NCBI RefSeq assembly: GCF_013141725.1 | Contig: NZ_WHNZ01000039.1 | Location: forward strand, 62,001-126,000 | DNA length: 64,000 nt | Origin: Paenibacillus planticolens | GTDB taxonomy: Bacteria; Bacillota; Bacilli; Paenibacillales; NBRC-103111 | Direction: 5' to 3' | Part shown: positions 27,717 through 36,704 of the stretch, piece by piece | Numbering within the stretch: the stretch's first letter is position 1 | How the letters are laid out: the number at the start of each line of letters is the position of its first letter | Made by a program: the position numbers and the translations under genes | Notes under the pieces: model-generated | What the model saw: the letters and a program-made list of their open reading frames with translations, nothing else | What the model was told of the DNA's origin: nothing | The model's database searches: none

Positions 27717-29995
27717 TCGCCTTTTCTGAACTGCCCCGGTGTAATCCCCTCGTAGCGCTTGAACACACGAATGAAGGTATTGCTATTGGAGAACCCGACC
27801 TTTTGCGTAATATCCGTGATCGTGTCATCGGTTTCCAGCATCAGCTTTTTGGCTAACCCGACGCGCTGCTTGTTGACGTAATCGATGAACGTCTCCCCGG
27901 ACTGTTCTTTGATGAAACGTGACAAATACGGCGCATTTACATCAAACTTCAGCGACAGCGACGTCAGGCTCAAATCCATATCCGCCAAATGCTCGTCAAT
28001 ATAGCTCAGCACATGATCCTTCAGATTCGTATTGTGACTCTTCTTCTTGGAGTCGACGTAATCGCAGACGGTTTTCAAAAACTTATAAATTTCATTTTCA
28101 ATTTCCGCGAACGATTCACACTGCGTCAGCTCCTTGATTAACGCATGCTTTTCAACGGCCAGCTCGTTCGGCCCTTGATCCAGATGCTCAATCGCTTTCA
28201 AAATCGTGCCGATCAGCTCAAACATGAGAAGCTTGCCCAACTGCAGCGACAGCGTGCCGTCCGACACATTCGTAACGATCAGCTCGCTGACTGCCTCCAT
28301 GGCCTCCTCGTACTGTCCCGTCCGGATATGATTGATAAGCTGACGCTCCATATCCAGCGGATAATACAGCTCATTCTTCGGCCGTTTGATCCGGTCAAAC
28401 GGAATAATCTGGCTCGGACCGATGACGAATTTGTACTCCAGCGCCTCCAGCGCCTCATCAAATCCATACGGAATACCTGTCAGCGTCGGATGAATATCGC
28501 TGATGCCGATCGTCAGCTGAATATAAAATTTCCCCTGTATAATCCCCTGCGCCTCTTGCGCAACGTCGATTAAATCCTGTTTGCCCTGAGCTTCATCTTC
28601 GTGCTGAATATTGACGAGAAAAGCGATCATCCCGTCCACTTCCGTCGTAAAGACCGTGTGCTTGCGCCCGATCAGCTCTTCCGTAATGTTTGTCACAATA
28701 TAGTAGACATACTGCAGCTTGGACTCGGCATCGCGCGAAGAGCTGTCACTAAACAAAGGCGCATAATCGCCGATATGAAAAAGCAAGACCGCAAAACGGT
28801 TCGTTTTGAATCGCAAATCGAACGATTCCATGGCTTGGGCTAGCGCGGAACCGCTTTCCACTCTCCCCTTAAGCAGCCGCGCCAGAAAATGGCTGCGCAG
28901 AACATTTTGCTGCTTCTGAATCGTCGTATTCGCCGTATCCTGGAAGGCCGCGTTCTCCGACATGAAGGATTGCAGCAGCAGGAACTCGTCTTTAATGCCC
29001 TGAACGTTCGATTTCACCTTGGGAGACACCAGATCCACCATGCGGCGTATCGGCATATAATGCCTGCGTGTCAACCAGACGGACATCGGCCCCCCGACGA
29101 AAATACACAGAAATAAGCCCGCATAAATCCACCTGCGCAATTGGCTGACTTTGGCCGAATAAATTTTCGTAGGTACGATGGAGACATATTTCCACTCGTT
29201 TTCAACGGAGGAAACGTAGGAAACCGTCACCTCTTCCCTGTCCCATTCCTGACTAAACGAGCCTTCTGCGGCTGACGAAATCCGTGCAAAATCAAGATCG
29301 GACACGTGCCCTGACTCGCCCGCGATCATGATCGGCTTATTGGCCGAATCCAGAATCAGCACAATGCCGGCTTGGGCCAGCTGGATGTTCGAGATCGCGG
29401 CTTTCAAGCGCTCCGCATTCAGCATGACCACAAGTGTGGCCGGCGCTTCGTCGGCATTTTGAATAGGCAGAGACTGCAAGTACACCATATCGTCTTCGGC
29501 TAATTGTAGAAAATTACCGAAGTAGATCTTGTCCATGCTGTCGCTCCACTTTTTAAAGGTCAGCCCTGTATTGTTTTCGTGAAGCAATTGGAAAAGAAGC
29601 TCATCTTGATTCATCGTCGAGGTGGTCACACCGAAATGCTGCTTTTTCATATACACATATAAATCGTTGATATCACCGTTCGAAGCGGCATAGGAACGCA
29701 GTGACGTGATGAGGTCAAGCGTGTCTAGTTTAACTTGGGAACTTGTATAGTCGGATTGGTTCACATATTTAATAACTTTAGGGTCCAAAGAGAGCTGAAG
29801 CCCCATCCGTTTAATATCCTTAAATTGATTATCCAGGGATTGCTTCACCTGATTGAGCAGCGCTTTATTGGATCTGATCACTTCCGAGTTCAATAAAAGC
29901 TGCGATTGAAAGAGCACCAACATCGTGATGACAATGGGGATACAAAGAATGGTTAAGTTCGAATATAGCCAAAAAAGATATACGCTCCGTTTCAT
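27707..29995 (-). CDS. Membrane-anchored AraC-type regulator (YesS-like)
   Basis: This 762-aa protein has a TM helix near the N-terminus (~8-30), an extracellular Cache-like region (~31-285), a second TM (~288-308), a cytoplasmic linker of ~330 residues, and a C-terminal AraC HTH (~655-760: SLKFDVNAPYLSRFIKEQSG and QKVGFSNSNTFIRVFKRYEG). It has no kinase or receiver domain, so signal and DNA binding sit in one chain, as in YesS-type proteins. GGAGG lies 8 bases before the ATG at 29995. It follows the Lpl-type importer genes in the same orientation and probably regulates them. Confidence 0.9.
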   Translation of the reverse strand: MKRSVYLFWLYSNLTILCIPIVITMLVLFQSQLLLNSEVIRSNKALLNQVKQSLDNQFKDIKRMGLQLSLDPKVIKYVNQSDYTSSQVKLDTLDLITSLRSYAASNGDINDLYVYMKKQHFGVTTSTMNQDELLFQLLHENNTGLTFKKWSDSMDKIYFGNFLQLAEDDMVYLQSLPIQNADEAPATLVVMLNAERLKAAISNIQLAQAGIVLILDSANKPIMIAGESGHVSDLDFARISSAAEGSFSQEWDREEVTVSYVSSVENEWKYVSIVPTKIYSAKVSQLRRWIYAGLFLCIFVGGPMSVWLTRRHYMPIRRMVDLVSPKVKSNVQGIKDEFLLLQSFMSENAAFQDTANTTIQKQQNVLRSHFLARLLKGRVESGSALAQAMESFDLRFKTNRFAVLLFHIGDYAPLFSDSSSRDAESKLQYVYYIVTNITEELIGRKHTVFTTEVDGMIAFLVNIQHEDEAQGKQDLIDVAQEAQGIIQGKFYIQLTIGISDIHPTLTGIPYGFDEALEALEYKFVIGPSQIIPFDRIKRPKNELYYPLDMERQLINHIRTGQYEEAMEAVSELIVTNVSDGTLSLQLGKLLMFELIGTILKAIEHLDQGPNELAVEKHALIKELTQCESFAEIENEIYKFLKTVCDYVDSKKKSHNTNLKDHVLSYIDEHLADMDLSLTSLSLKFDVNAPYLSRFIKEQSGETFIDYVNKQRVGLAKKLMLETDDTITDITQKVGFSNSNTFIRVFKRYEGITPGQFRKGDQL

Positions 29996-30172
29996 CAAGA
30001 GGCCCTCCCTACTACTCATGCTGTATGCGAATTATCCCATCTTCTACCGCTTATGTACATCTACGATTTTTGCAGCATCATCATTTTTTAGCGTTTTCCC
30101 GCCCAAAAGCACCAAAACCCAAATATCCCGCCCTCTTTTCGAACATCCAAAAAGAGAACAGGCCCTGGGAAG

Positions 30173-31051
30173 TTATTCTTTGATCGCGCCAACCATAACG
30201 CCTTTCACAAAATATTTTTGTAAAAAAGGATAGGCGATAAGGATCGGTAAGGTCGCAACCATAATCGTTGCATATTTAATGCTTTCTCCAATCGCTTGCG
30301 TATCGTTCGCGTTGCCCGTTCCGGTGGTCATGGAATCCGTGCTGTTCTGTACGAGAATCTCGCGAAGAATGAGCTGCAGCGGAAATTTGTCCCGGTCATG
30401 AAGGAAGAGCATCGCATTAAACCATGAATTCCAGTGTGCAACCCCGTAGTACAGCACCATGACGGCCATAACCGGCATCGACAGCGGCACCACGATCTGG
30501 AACAAAATGCGCCATTCCCCTGCGCCGTCAATCTTGGCGGATTCCATCAGCCCCTCGGGGATCGCTTCGAACGAAGTACGCATGATGATCAAGTTCCAGG
30601 TGGAGATGGCCACCGGCACAATCAGCGCAAGATAGCTGTTGCCCATGTGCAGGTAATTGTTGATTAACAGATAGGTCGGGATCAAGCCGCCGCTGAAATA
30701 CATCGTGAAGACAATGCTGATCATCAGGAACTTGCGCAGAACAAACTTTCTGGACAGGGCGTACGCGCCAAGCGTTGTAAAAAACAGATTCACCGCCGTA
30801 CCCAGAATTAAGATCAAGAGGGTATTGCCATACCCGGTCAAAATGTTCGGGTTCGCGATCACCTTCTCAAAGGCGGTTAAGTTAAACCCTAGCGGCTTAA
30901 GCAGCAGCCCTGTATGTTGTATTAACAAATTCGAATCACTGATAGAGGCCATGAACACATAGTAGAACGGATAAAGCGTACAAATGATAAGCAATATCAT
31001 TAGAATCGCATTACCTATATCGAATAGACGCTCAGATGCGCTTAATTTCAT
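30173..31051 (-). CDS. Carbohydrate ABC permease, LplC/YtcP-like
   Basis: This 292-aa membrane subunit has six hydrophobic segments and the EAA loop ESAKIDGAGEWRILFQIVVPL, followed by the typical end PFLQKYFVKGVMVGAIKE. TAGGAGG precedes the ATG. It begins 13 bp after the LplB-like gene and completes an SBP-permease-permease set. As is usual for this family, no ATPase gene is present, so a shared MsmX-type ATPase elsewhere would power it. Confidence 0.94.
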   Translation of the reverse strand: MKLSASERLFDIGNAILMILLIICTLYPFYYVFMASISDSNLLIQHTGLLLKPLGFNLTAFEKVIANPNILTGYGNTLLILILGTAVNLFFTTLGAYALSRKFVLRKFLMISIVFTMYFSGGLIPTYLLINNYLHMGNSYLALIVPVAISTWNLIIMRTSFEAIPEGLMESAKIDGAGEWRILFQIVVPLSMPVMAVMVLYYGVAHWNSWFNAMLFLHDRDKFPLQLILREILVQNSTDSMTTGTGNANDTQAIGESIKYATIMVATLPILIAYPFLQKYFVKGVMVGAIKE

Positions 31052-31064
31052 CGTTAGTTTCCTC

Positions 31065-31982
31065 CTACCACAACCGGCTGCCCGAGAATCGGCGGGATAT
31101 GCTGTTAGCGCTAATAAGCAAGACGAAGTTGATCATCGATTGGAACAGCCCTACAGCCGTCGTATAGCTGTAATCGTTCCCTTGAGCAAGCCCTTCCCGG
31201 TAAACAAAGGATGAAATGACATCCGCCGTTTCATACGTATTCGGATTGTAGAGCAGGACGATTTTCTCAAAACCGACCTCCATCAAGCCGCCAATCCGCA
31301 GAATAAGCAGGATCATGATCGTTGGAATGAGTCCCGGGAGCGTTACGCTCCAGATTTGGCGGAATCTGCCCGCCCCATCAACCCGAACGGCTTCATACAG
31401 TTCCGGATTGATTCCGCTAAGCGCAGCCAAGTAAATAATGGACGACCAGCCGAGTTCTTGCCAAACCGATGTAGAAACGAAAATGGTGCGGAAATTTTCG
31501 GCATTATTCATAAGTGCTGAATCCTGTCCGCCAAAGAACACAATGATGGAATTCACGATACCGCCACGGTTCGTAAAATCAATAATCAACCCTGAGATGA
31601 CGACAATCGAGATAAAATGCGGTAAATAGGAAACCGTCTGCACGATCGACTTGAACACCTTCTGGCGAAGCTCGTTCAGCAGAATCGCAAGAATAATCGG
31701 TGCCGGGAAGCCGAAGATCAAATTATAAAAGCTAATCAAGAACGTATTGCGCAGGACGCGAACAAAATAATAGCTTTGAAAGAAATCTTTGAAATGCGCA
31801 AATCCTACCCAATCGCTGCCCCAAATCCCTTTCGCCGGGCTGAAATCCTTGAAGGCAATTACAGCGCCATACATTGGGAAATATTTAAAAATGAAGAAGT
31901 ACAGCACAACCGGAAGTACCATCAGGTAGATTGCGCGATTTTTTCTGAAGTCGTCGAGTAGAACCCGAATGGAATTCGCCAT
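31065..31982 (-). CDS. Carbohydrate ABC permease, LplB/YteP-like
   Basis: This 305-aa membrane subunit has the family signatures FIFKYFPMYGAVIAFKDF near the N-terminus and the EAA loop EAVRVDGAGRFRQIWSVTLP, ending SRRFSGSRLW. AAGGAAG precedes the ATG. It lies 65 bp after the binding-protein gene and 13 bp before the LplC-like gene, in one transcription unit. Confidence 0.94.
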   Translation of the reverse strand: MANSIRVLLDDFRKNRAIYLMVLPVVLYFFIFKYFPMYGAVIAFKDFSPAKGIWGSDWVGFAHFKDFFQSYYFVRVLRNTFLISFYNLIFGFPAPIILAILLNELRQKVFKSIVQTVSYLPHFISIVVISGLIIDFTNRGGIVNSIIVFFGGQDSALMNNAENFRTIFVSTSVWQELGWSSIIYLAALSGINPELYEAVRVDGAGRFRQIWSVTLPGLIPTIMILLILRIGGLMEVGFEKIVLLYNPNTYETADVISSFVYREGLAQGNDYSYTTAVGLFQSMINFVLLISANSISRRFSGSRLW

Positions 31983-32047
31983 GTTCTCACTTCCTTACTT
32001 GTGTGGTGAAAAAGGGGAGACGGCGCTCCCCTCGCTAAAGCCATGAA

Positions 32048-33694
32048 TTAACGTTTGTTATAACGGTCCGTCGCTGTTTGATAAATCTCAACCGCACGGT
32101 CAATGTTCATCTTTTTCACTTGTTCCATCGTTTTATCGTAATCTTCCACTTTCGCAGCGCCCATGACCACTTTCGTGATTTGCTCTGTCAGCAGAGTGCT
32201 TACATCGTTCAGGATCTTCGCAGACTCTTTGGCTTCATCCGTAGAAAGGACAACCGGCGGCAGCATCACTTTGTAAGCGTTGTTTGCATATTTGGCGTAC
32301 AGCTTAACCGCGTCTTTTTGAGCTTGCAATTGATAGTACTGGTCGTTGTAACGGTCATCATCCAAACCGGAGAAGCCGTAGTTGGCAATAAAATATTTGG
32401 CCATTGCTTGAGAAATCGGCAAGTTGTCCGGGTTTTTCAAAATCAAGTCCGTGTACTTCGGCTGTCCGTCAACTTTCGTATACGTTTGGCCTTCCACACC
32501 GAAGTTTTTGAGCATAGCGCCTTCGTCACTGTACAGGTAGTCGATCGCTTTTACCGTTTCTGCCGCATGTTTATTCGTGCTTGTAATAACGGTTCCGATA
32601 TTGTCGTACTCCCATGACGCTTGGACGAATTTAGGCTCATCGCCTTTTTTCAGAACCGGATATTGAACGGCAGCCAGCTTCGCTTTCGGATCTGTTTTCT
32701 GCAGCGCCGGCGTGTACGTCCCGATGCTTCCGCCGATGAAGCCGTAGAAAGCTCCCGCTTTCCCTGATGTGATTTTCGCATCCATGGTTTTCGTGTCATT
32801 GGAAGCGAAGTCCGGATCGATCAAGCCTTCTTTGTACCATTTTTGCATCGTCGTCAAATATTGCTTAAACTCCGGCTGCGTAGGGCCGAACTTCACTTTG
32901 CCGCCATCGATGTAGAAGGAGCTCGCATTGGCAATCGTTGACATGCCTGCAACACCGTATGCGCCTGCGAAGTCAGCGAATGAGAGCGGATAGCTTTTGT
33001 TGAGTGTGAAAGGAATCACGCCTTTCTTCTCTTTGAAAGCTCTTAGCACGGTTTCCCACTCGTCGATCGTTTCCGGCGCCTGCAAACCAAGCTCTTCAAG
33101 CCAATCTTGGCGGATGACCATGCCGCTGAACGTTTTGTATTGGCCGTATTGACCGACCTTTAAGTGAGGCAGCGCGTAAATATCGCCGTTATCCGCTTTG
33201 ATTTGTTTGGCGATTTGCGGATTAGCGTCCAAGATTTTTTTCAAATTCGGCGCGTTTTTCTCAATTAAGTCATTCAGTTTAATAATTGTGCCGTCTTTGA
33301 ACATTTTGGACGTTCCGCCCTGCACGCTGTTCCAGTTCCACAGCATCGAATCCGGCAGGTTATTGGAAGCCACCATAACACCGTACTGCTGAACATCGTC
33401 CTGCGGCGTATTTCCGGAAGAATGTTGGAAGTCGAACGTGACATTCGTCTTTTTCGCCCATTCTTGCACCATCGGAAGTTCATTTAAACTTTTGACGACT
33501 GCTTTCGCATTCGGATTCATCGGAGTCCATAGCGTCACTTTAACCGGATCTTTAGAAACGGATGAAGTTGCGGCTGGCGCTGTGCTGCCGTTTGCTTCTT
33601 TCGTTGTGCCTGAATTGCCGCAAGCAGTTACTAAGGATAGTACGAGCACGGAGGCAAGTACAGGAAGCACTTTGAATGCTTTATTTCTTTTCAT
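32048..33694 (-). CDS. Extracellular sugar-binding lipoprotein, LplA/YtcQ-like
   Basis: This 548-aa exported lipoprotein has lipobox VTAC after MKRNKAFKVLPVLASVLVLS. The body has the long-SBP pattern of Paenibacillus Lpl-type systems (VTLWTPMNPNAKAVVKSLN, IRQDWLEELGLQAPETIDEW, the YLYSDEGAMLKNFG block). AAGGGGAGTG precedes the ATG. It is first of the importer genes and downstream of the DeoR and DUF4091 genes. Substrate is probably an oligosaccharide from a complex polysaccharide; the exact sugar cannot be read from sequence. Confidence 0.93.
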   Translation of the reverse strand: MKRNKAFKVLPVLASVLVLSLVTACGNSGTTKEANGSTAPAATSSVSKDPVKVTLWTPMNPNAKAVVKSLNELPMVQEWAKKTNVTFDFQHSSGNTPQDDVQQYGVMVASNNLPDSMLWNWNSVQGGTSKMFKDGTIIKLNDLIEKNAPNLKKILDANPQIAKQIKADNGDIYALPHLKVGQYGQYKTFSGMVIRQDWLEELGLQAPETIDEWETVLRAFKEKKGVIPFTLNKSYPLSFADFAGAYGVAGMSTIANASSFYIDGGKVKFGPTQPEFKQYLTTMQKWYKEGLIDPDFASNDTKTMDAKITSGKAGAFYGFIGGSIGTYTPALQKTDPKAKLAAVQYPVLKKGDEPKFVQASWEYDNIGTVITSTNKHAAETVKAIDYLYSDEGAMLKNFGVEGQTYTKVDGQPKYTDLILKNPDNLPISQAMAKYFIANYGFSGLDDDRYNDQYYQLQAQKDAVKLYAKYANNAYKVMLPPVVLSTDEAKESAKILNDVSTLLTEQITKVVMGAAKVEDYDKTMEQVKKMNIDRAVEIYQTATDRYNKR

Positions 33695-33891
33695 AGAAAC
33701 ACTCCCCTTGATGATGATGGATGATTTGGCGCTAACGCCGTAAGCGGATTAGCCCTGTGAATGAAGCATACATGCAGCATAGGGATGCCGTATATCGCTT
33801 ATTTTTCAGTCGTATTGTTTTCTTAAGAAAGGGCATCGCTTCTATTTGCAGCATCCTCATTTTATGAGAATTCCCCGATATATAAAGGAAA

Positions 33892-33923
33892 AACCGCCAC
33901 CTCGCCGCTTTATGCAAGCGGTT
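33892..33923 (-). terminator. Terminator after the DeoR-type gene
   Basis: On the minus strand AACCGC and GCGGTT flank a 20-base loop and are followed by TTT. An alternative inner hairpin (CCGCTT/AAGCGG) uses the same bases. It is 38 bp after the regulator stop; the rest of 33695-33960 holds nothing else I recognise. Confidence 0.55.
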
Positions 33924-33960
33924 CGGCAGCGATTCTCCGTGTTTGCCTTGACTATGCGTA

Positions 33961-34731
33961 TTACTCGCCGATCAGTACTTCAATGCCCAGCCCTTCGAGC
34001 GTATCAATCCATTCCTTCGGACAGCCGCTATCTGTGATTAACATCGAGATTTCGTCCAGCTTGGCTACCCGGGCAAAAGTCGACATGCCGAATTTGGAGT
34101 GGTCCGCAACCAGAATGGACTCCTCCGCCCGCTGCATCATTTTCCGCGAAATGACCGCTTCAGCCAAATGAAAGTCCGTGATTCCATCTACAAGCGAAAT
34201 GCCGCCGACCGAAATAAATGCTTTATTCACCTTGAATTGGTCCAGCATTTGATCCGTGAGGACTCCGGTTGCCGCTTTGTATTCCACATTCACTTCCCCG
34301 CCAATAAAAATAATTCGGCCGCTAAACAGCTCCATGGCGAGATTGAGTACAGGGACAGAGTGGGTAATCAAAGTTACATTCGTATGATCCTTCAGGTAGG
34401 GCAAAATCTCCAGCGTCGTCGTGCTGTTATCCAGCATGATCGTTTCGCCGTCCTGCACGATAGAAGCAGCCGCCTTGCCGATCGCCGCTTTCTCGCTCTT
34501 CATCATTTGTGTCCGTCTCAGAAAAGGCGGCTCGACCAGTTCCATGCGCATTTTGACAGCGCCTCCGTACACTTTGCGCAGCTTGCCTTCCTTCTCCAAG
34601 CGATCCAGGTCCCGCCGGACCGTTTCCGTAGAAACGCTAAGGAGCTCGGACAAATGAAGAACCTGCACTTTCCCTTCCATCTCCAAATGGTTCAGGATCT
34701 TCATTCTGCGATCCTCGAATGTTAACGACAT
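33961..34731 (-). CDS. DeoR/GlpR family transcriptional repressor
   Basis: This 256-aa repressor has the N-terminal DeoR winged HTH (EDRRMKILNHLEMEGKVQVL, then SVSTETVRRDLDRLEKEGKL) and the C-terminal sugar-phosphate sensor domain (IMLDNSTTTLEI, ADHSKFG). AGGAGG lies 6 bases before the ATG at 34731, which I prefer over a start 12 codons earlier. It follows the DUF4091 gene by 87 bp. ATGAAA direct repeats in front of it and in front of the metallophosphoesterase gene are likely its operators. Inducer is probably a phosphorylated sugar. Confidence 0.93.
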   Translation of the reverse strand: MSLTFEDRRMKILNHLEMEGKVQVLHLSELLSVSTETVRRDLDRLEKEGKLRKVYGGAVKMRMELVEPPFLRRTQMMKSEKAAIGKAAASIVQDGETIMLDNSTTTLEILPYLKDHTNVTLITHSVPVLNLAMELFSGRIIFIGGEVNVEYKAATGVLTDQMLDQFKVNKAFISVGGISLVDGITDFHLAEAVISRKMMQRAEESILVADHSKFGMSTFARVAKLDEISMLITDSGCPKEWIDTLEGLGIEVLIGE

Positions 34732-34770
34732 AAACAACCTCCTGCCTATGACCGATGGTAGCAACATTGT

Positions 34771-34791
34771 GATGTTTCATGTTGTTTTCAT
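34771..34791 (-). promoter_or_regulatory. Candidate DeoR operator upstream of its own gene
   Basis: On the minus strand two ATGAAA direct repeats lie 11 bp apart (ATGAAAACAACATGAAACAT). ATGAAAACAACA is repeated exactly at 36665-36676 in front of the metallophosphoesterase gene. Confidence 0.5.
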
Positions 34792-34818
34792 CTAGTGTAT
34801 AAGCAGGAGGTTGCCCTG

Positions 34819-36468
34819 TCAACGCGAGGCGATGAGGAGATTGATCTTCTCGCGCTTCTTCATGATCCACTCCGGATCATGCGGGTATTCGCTGAAGGTT
34901 AGCGGCGTGTCGAGATCCTCTTCGATTAACGCAAGTGTGCTCTCACGGCCAATCAAGCTCTCCAGCTTTTCAAGCGCCCTCAAATCTTGCAAAGCTTCAT
35001 AAAATACGACCATCCGAATGGATTCGATAGGCCCATCTTCCCCGGGATAGACAAGGAAAGCATCTCCGGAAGGAAAAGCCCGGTCGGCATCCGTCTGGAC
35101 GAAAGGATTCAGCATTTTGCGCGCATATTGGGAATACCAGAAGTTATACCCCCAGTGAAGGAAGCCTTTGATATTAAATTTGTACAGCTGGTAGCCAATG
35201 ATCCGGTTCCGCTCGGAAGGGAAGACGAAGAAGCGATTGGATACTTGCTTATACTGCGCGCAGCAATAGTAAGTCCATAGATTATCTACGCCGCGGCTAA
35301 TGAATTCATCAATATGATTATTGGCTACAACAGGCGTGTTTATGAGGCCATGCGCATAAAATTCATAATCGGACAGCGCATCGAACGTCGGATAGCTGCC
35401 GAGGAACTTACTAATTTGGCTGGCGGCCTTTCGGTACGAGTCCAGCTGATCTAAAGTCGGTTCATCCGATACATGGAAAAATACGCGATCCCCAAGCCCG
35501 CGATCCTGAATAAACCGATCCAGTTCAGGCAATAAAGCTTCGAGGAACATTCCGTACGCCTCTCCCGATGCGTCGGTTTCCCAGCCGAAAATTCGCTTCA
35601 GCTGCCCCTGCTCTGTCGCCATAATTTTGGGAGCGAACTGCGCTCCCCACTGCGTGAATAAATGAGAGAACTCATAATATTGAACTCCGCAGCGCTCACC
35701 CAGCGCAATCCATCTCTCCAGCAGCGTAAAATCAAAGCGGTACGCCTGCGCATCCCGCTCCACGCCAACTAGCTGCACAGTTGTCCGCTCACCGCCAACC
35801 TCCGTATCCAGCGGAGGCGTAAAAAGCGGCGTTAACAGCATGTTTACGCCTTGTTTGACCGCCGCTTGGACATACTGCTCAATCCGTCTCCAGTGCTCCT
35901 CGCTAAAAACGTCCACTTGATAATGGTTCGCCAAGCAATCCGTATGAAACCATTCAGTTCGAATTAGCTTTTGTTTCGGCAAAGAAGCGTTTAAGACCTG
36001 CAAATGAATGCGCTGCGAGCCGACTTGAGCGCCGTCCGCTGCGGACAGCACAACATCAATTGGATACAGACCTTCCGGCTCGGCGTGTTCCCGCAAATCC
36101 AGCGTTACCCAGAATGAGCCCCAGCATTTGGGGAGCGCAATCTCGCCGCCACCCTCCAGCGGCAGCAAGGGATCCGGATACAAGCCCGGTTGATCGCTGA
36201 GCAGGTATCCGTCATGATCTCCGTACATGGTCAGCTCGCTCGGAGCCAGTCCTACTTTTCTAACGGCCATGCAGCCGGACAAAGGTGAAGCGATCTCCAA
36301 GCGCACTCCTTTAACCAATTGGTCGGACCGGTAAGCCACTTGAAACGAGTACACCTCGCCCTTGAGCATAGTCGCTCTTTCAAGGATATAACGGGAGTCT
36401 GGCTCCTGATGGGCGATCACTTTGGCTAATGAGTTCAAGCAGCGCAGTTCAAACTTCGCATCTGACAC
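34819..36468 (-). CDS. DUF4091 / GH123-like putative glycosidase
   Basis: This 549-aa protein has an N-terminal beta-sandwich (~1-190) and a TIM-barrel-like domain (GVNMLLTPLFTPPLDTEVGG, FFHVSDEPTLDQLDSYR, YYCCAQYKQVSNRFF, GFLHWGYNFWYS). It ends with the DUF4091 segment (ALQDLRALEKLE). The DEP motif could supply catalytic acids as in GH123 enzymes. No signal peptide is visible, so it should act inside the cell. I choose GTG at 36468, because AAGGGAG lies 8 bases upstream; the 74 codons before it are unlike the family. It is first in a set with the DeoR repressor and the Lpl-type importer, so it likely degrades the imported sugar. Confidence 0.83.
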   Translation of the reverse strand: MSDAKFELRCLNSLAKVIAHQEPDSRYILERATMLKGEVYSFQVAYRSDQLVKGVRLEIASPLSGCMAVRKVGLAPSELTMYGDHDGYLLSDQPGLYPDPLLPLEGGGEIALPKCWGSFWVTLDLREHAEPEGLYPIDVVLSAADGAQVGSQRIHLQVLNASLPKQKLIRTEWFHTDCLANHYQVDVFSEEHWRRIEQYVQAAVKQGVNMLLTPLFTPPLDTEVGGERTTVQLVGVERDAQAYRFDFTLLERWIALGERCGVQYYEFSHLFTQWGAQFAPKIMATEQGQLKRIFGWETDASGEAYGMFLEALLPELDRFIQDRGLGDRVFFHVSDEPTLDQLDSYRKAASQISKFLGSYPTFDALSDYEFYAHGLINTPVVANNHIDEFISRGVDNLWTYYCCAQYKQVSNRFFVFPSERNRIIGYQLYKFNIKGFLHWGYNFWYSQYARKMLNPFVQTDADRAFPSGDAFLVYPGEDGPIESIRMVVFYEALQDLRALEKLESLIGRESTLALIEEDLDTPLTFSEYPHDPEWIMKKREKINLLIASR

Positions 36469-36599
36469 GGTATGGTCTCCCTTCCTATATAACAAAATGA
36501 AGTTATATCTTAAAGGTATGTGGATTGTGCCGGATAGTAAATCTACTTTTTTTAACGCCATGTTCATTTCTTGTGATTGGGGGATACGAAAATTGCGCA

Positions 36600-36629
36600 T
36601 TGACAGTTCCCGAGAACTGGATATACAAT
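36600..36629 (+). promoter_or_regulatory. Promoter with internal palindrome, metallophosphoesterase gene
   Basis: TTGACA (36600-36605) is followed by TATACA at 16 bp or TACAAT at 18 bp. The spacer holds the inverted repeat CAGTTC-CCGA-GAACTG (from 36604), a possible operator. The gap is the divergent control region of two genes. Confidence 0.6.
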
Positions 36630-36654
36630 TGTCAACAAACAACAACATTTTAAT

Positions 36655-36676
36655 ATGAAACCACATGAAAACAACA
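36655..36676 (+). promoter_or_regulatory. Candidate DeoR operator upstream of metallophosphoesterase gene
   Basis: ATGAAA direct repeats 10 bp apart (ATGAAACCACATGAAAACAA) lie just downstream of the probable promoter. They match the repeats in front of the DeoR-type gene. Confidence 0.5.
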
Positions 36677-36704
36677 ACCACAAAAACCATGGAGGCCTCT
36701 ATCT

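Noticed and set aside
30100..30172. CTCTTTT/AAAAGAG inverted repeat after the first LplC-like gene as a terminator
   Set aside because: The stem is AT-rich and weak, and no T run follows, so I did not list it.
33732..33917. 61-aa minus-strand ORF downstream of the DeoR-type gene
   Set aside because: It overlaps the terminator region and has no ribosome site or recognisable sequence.
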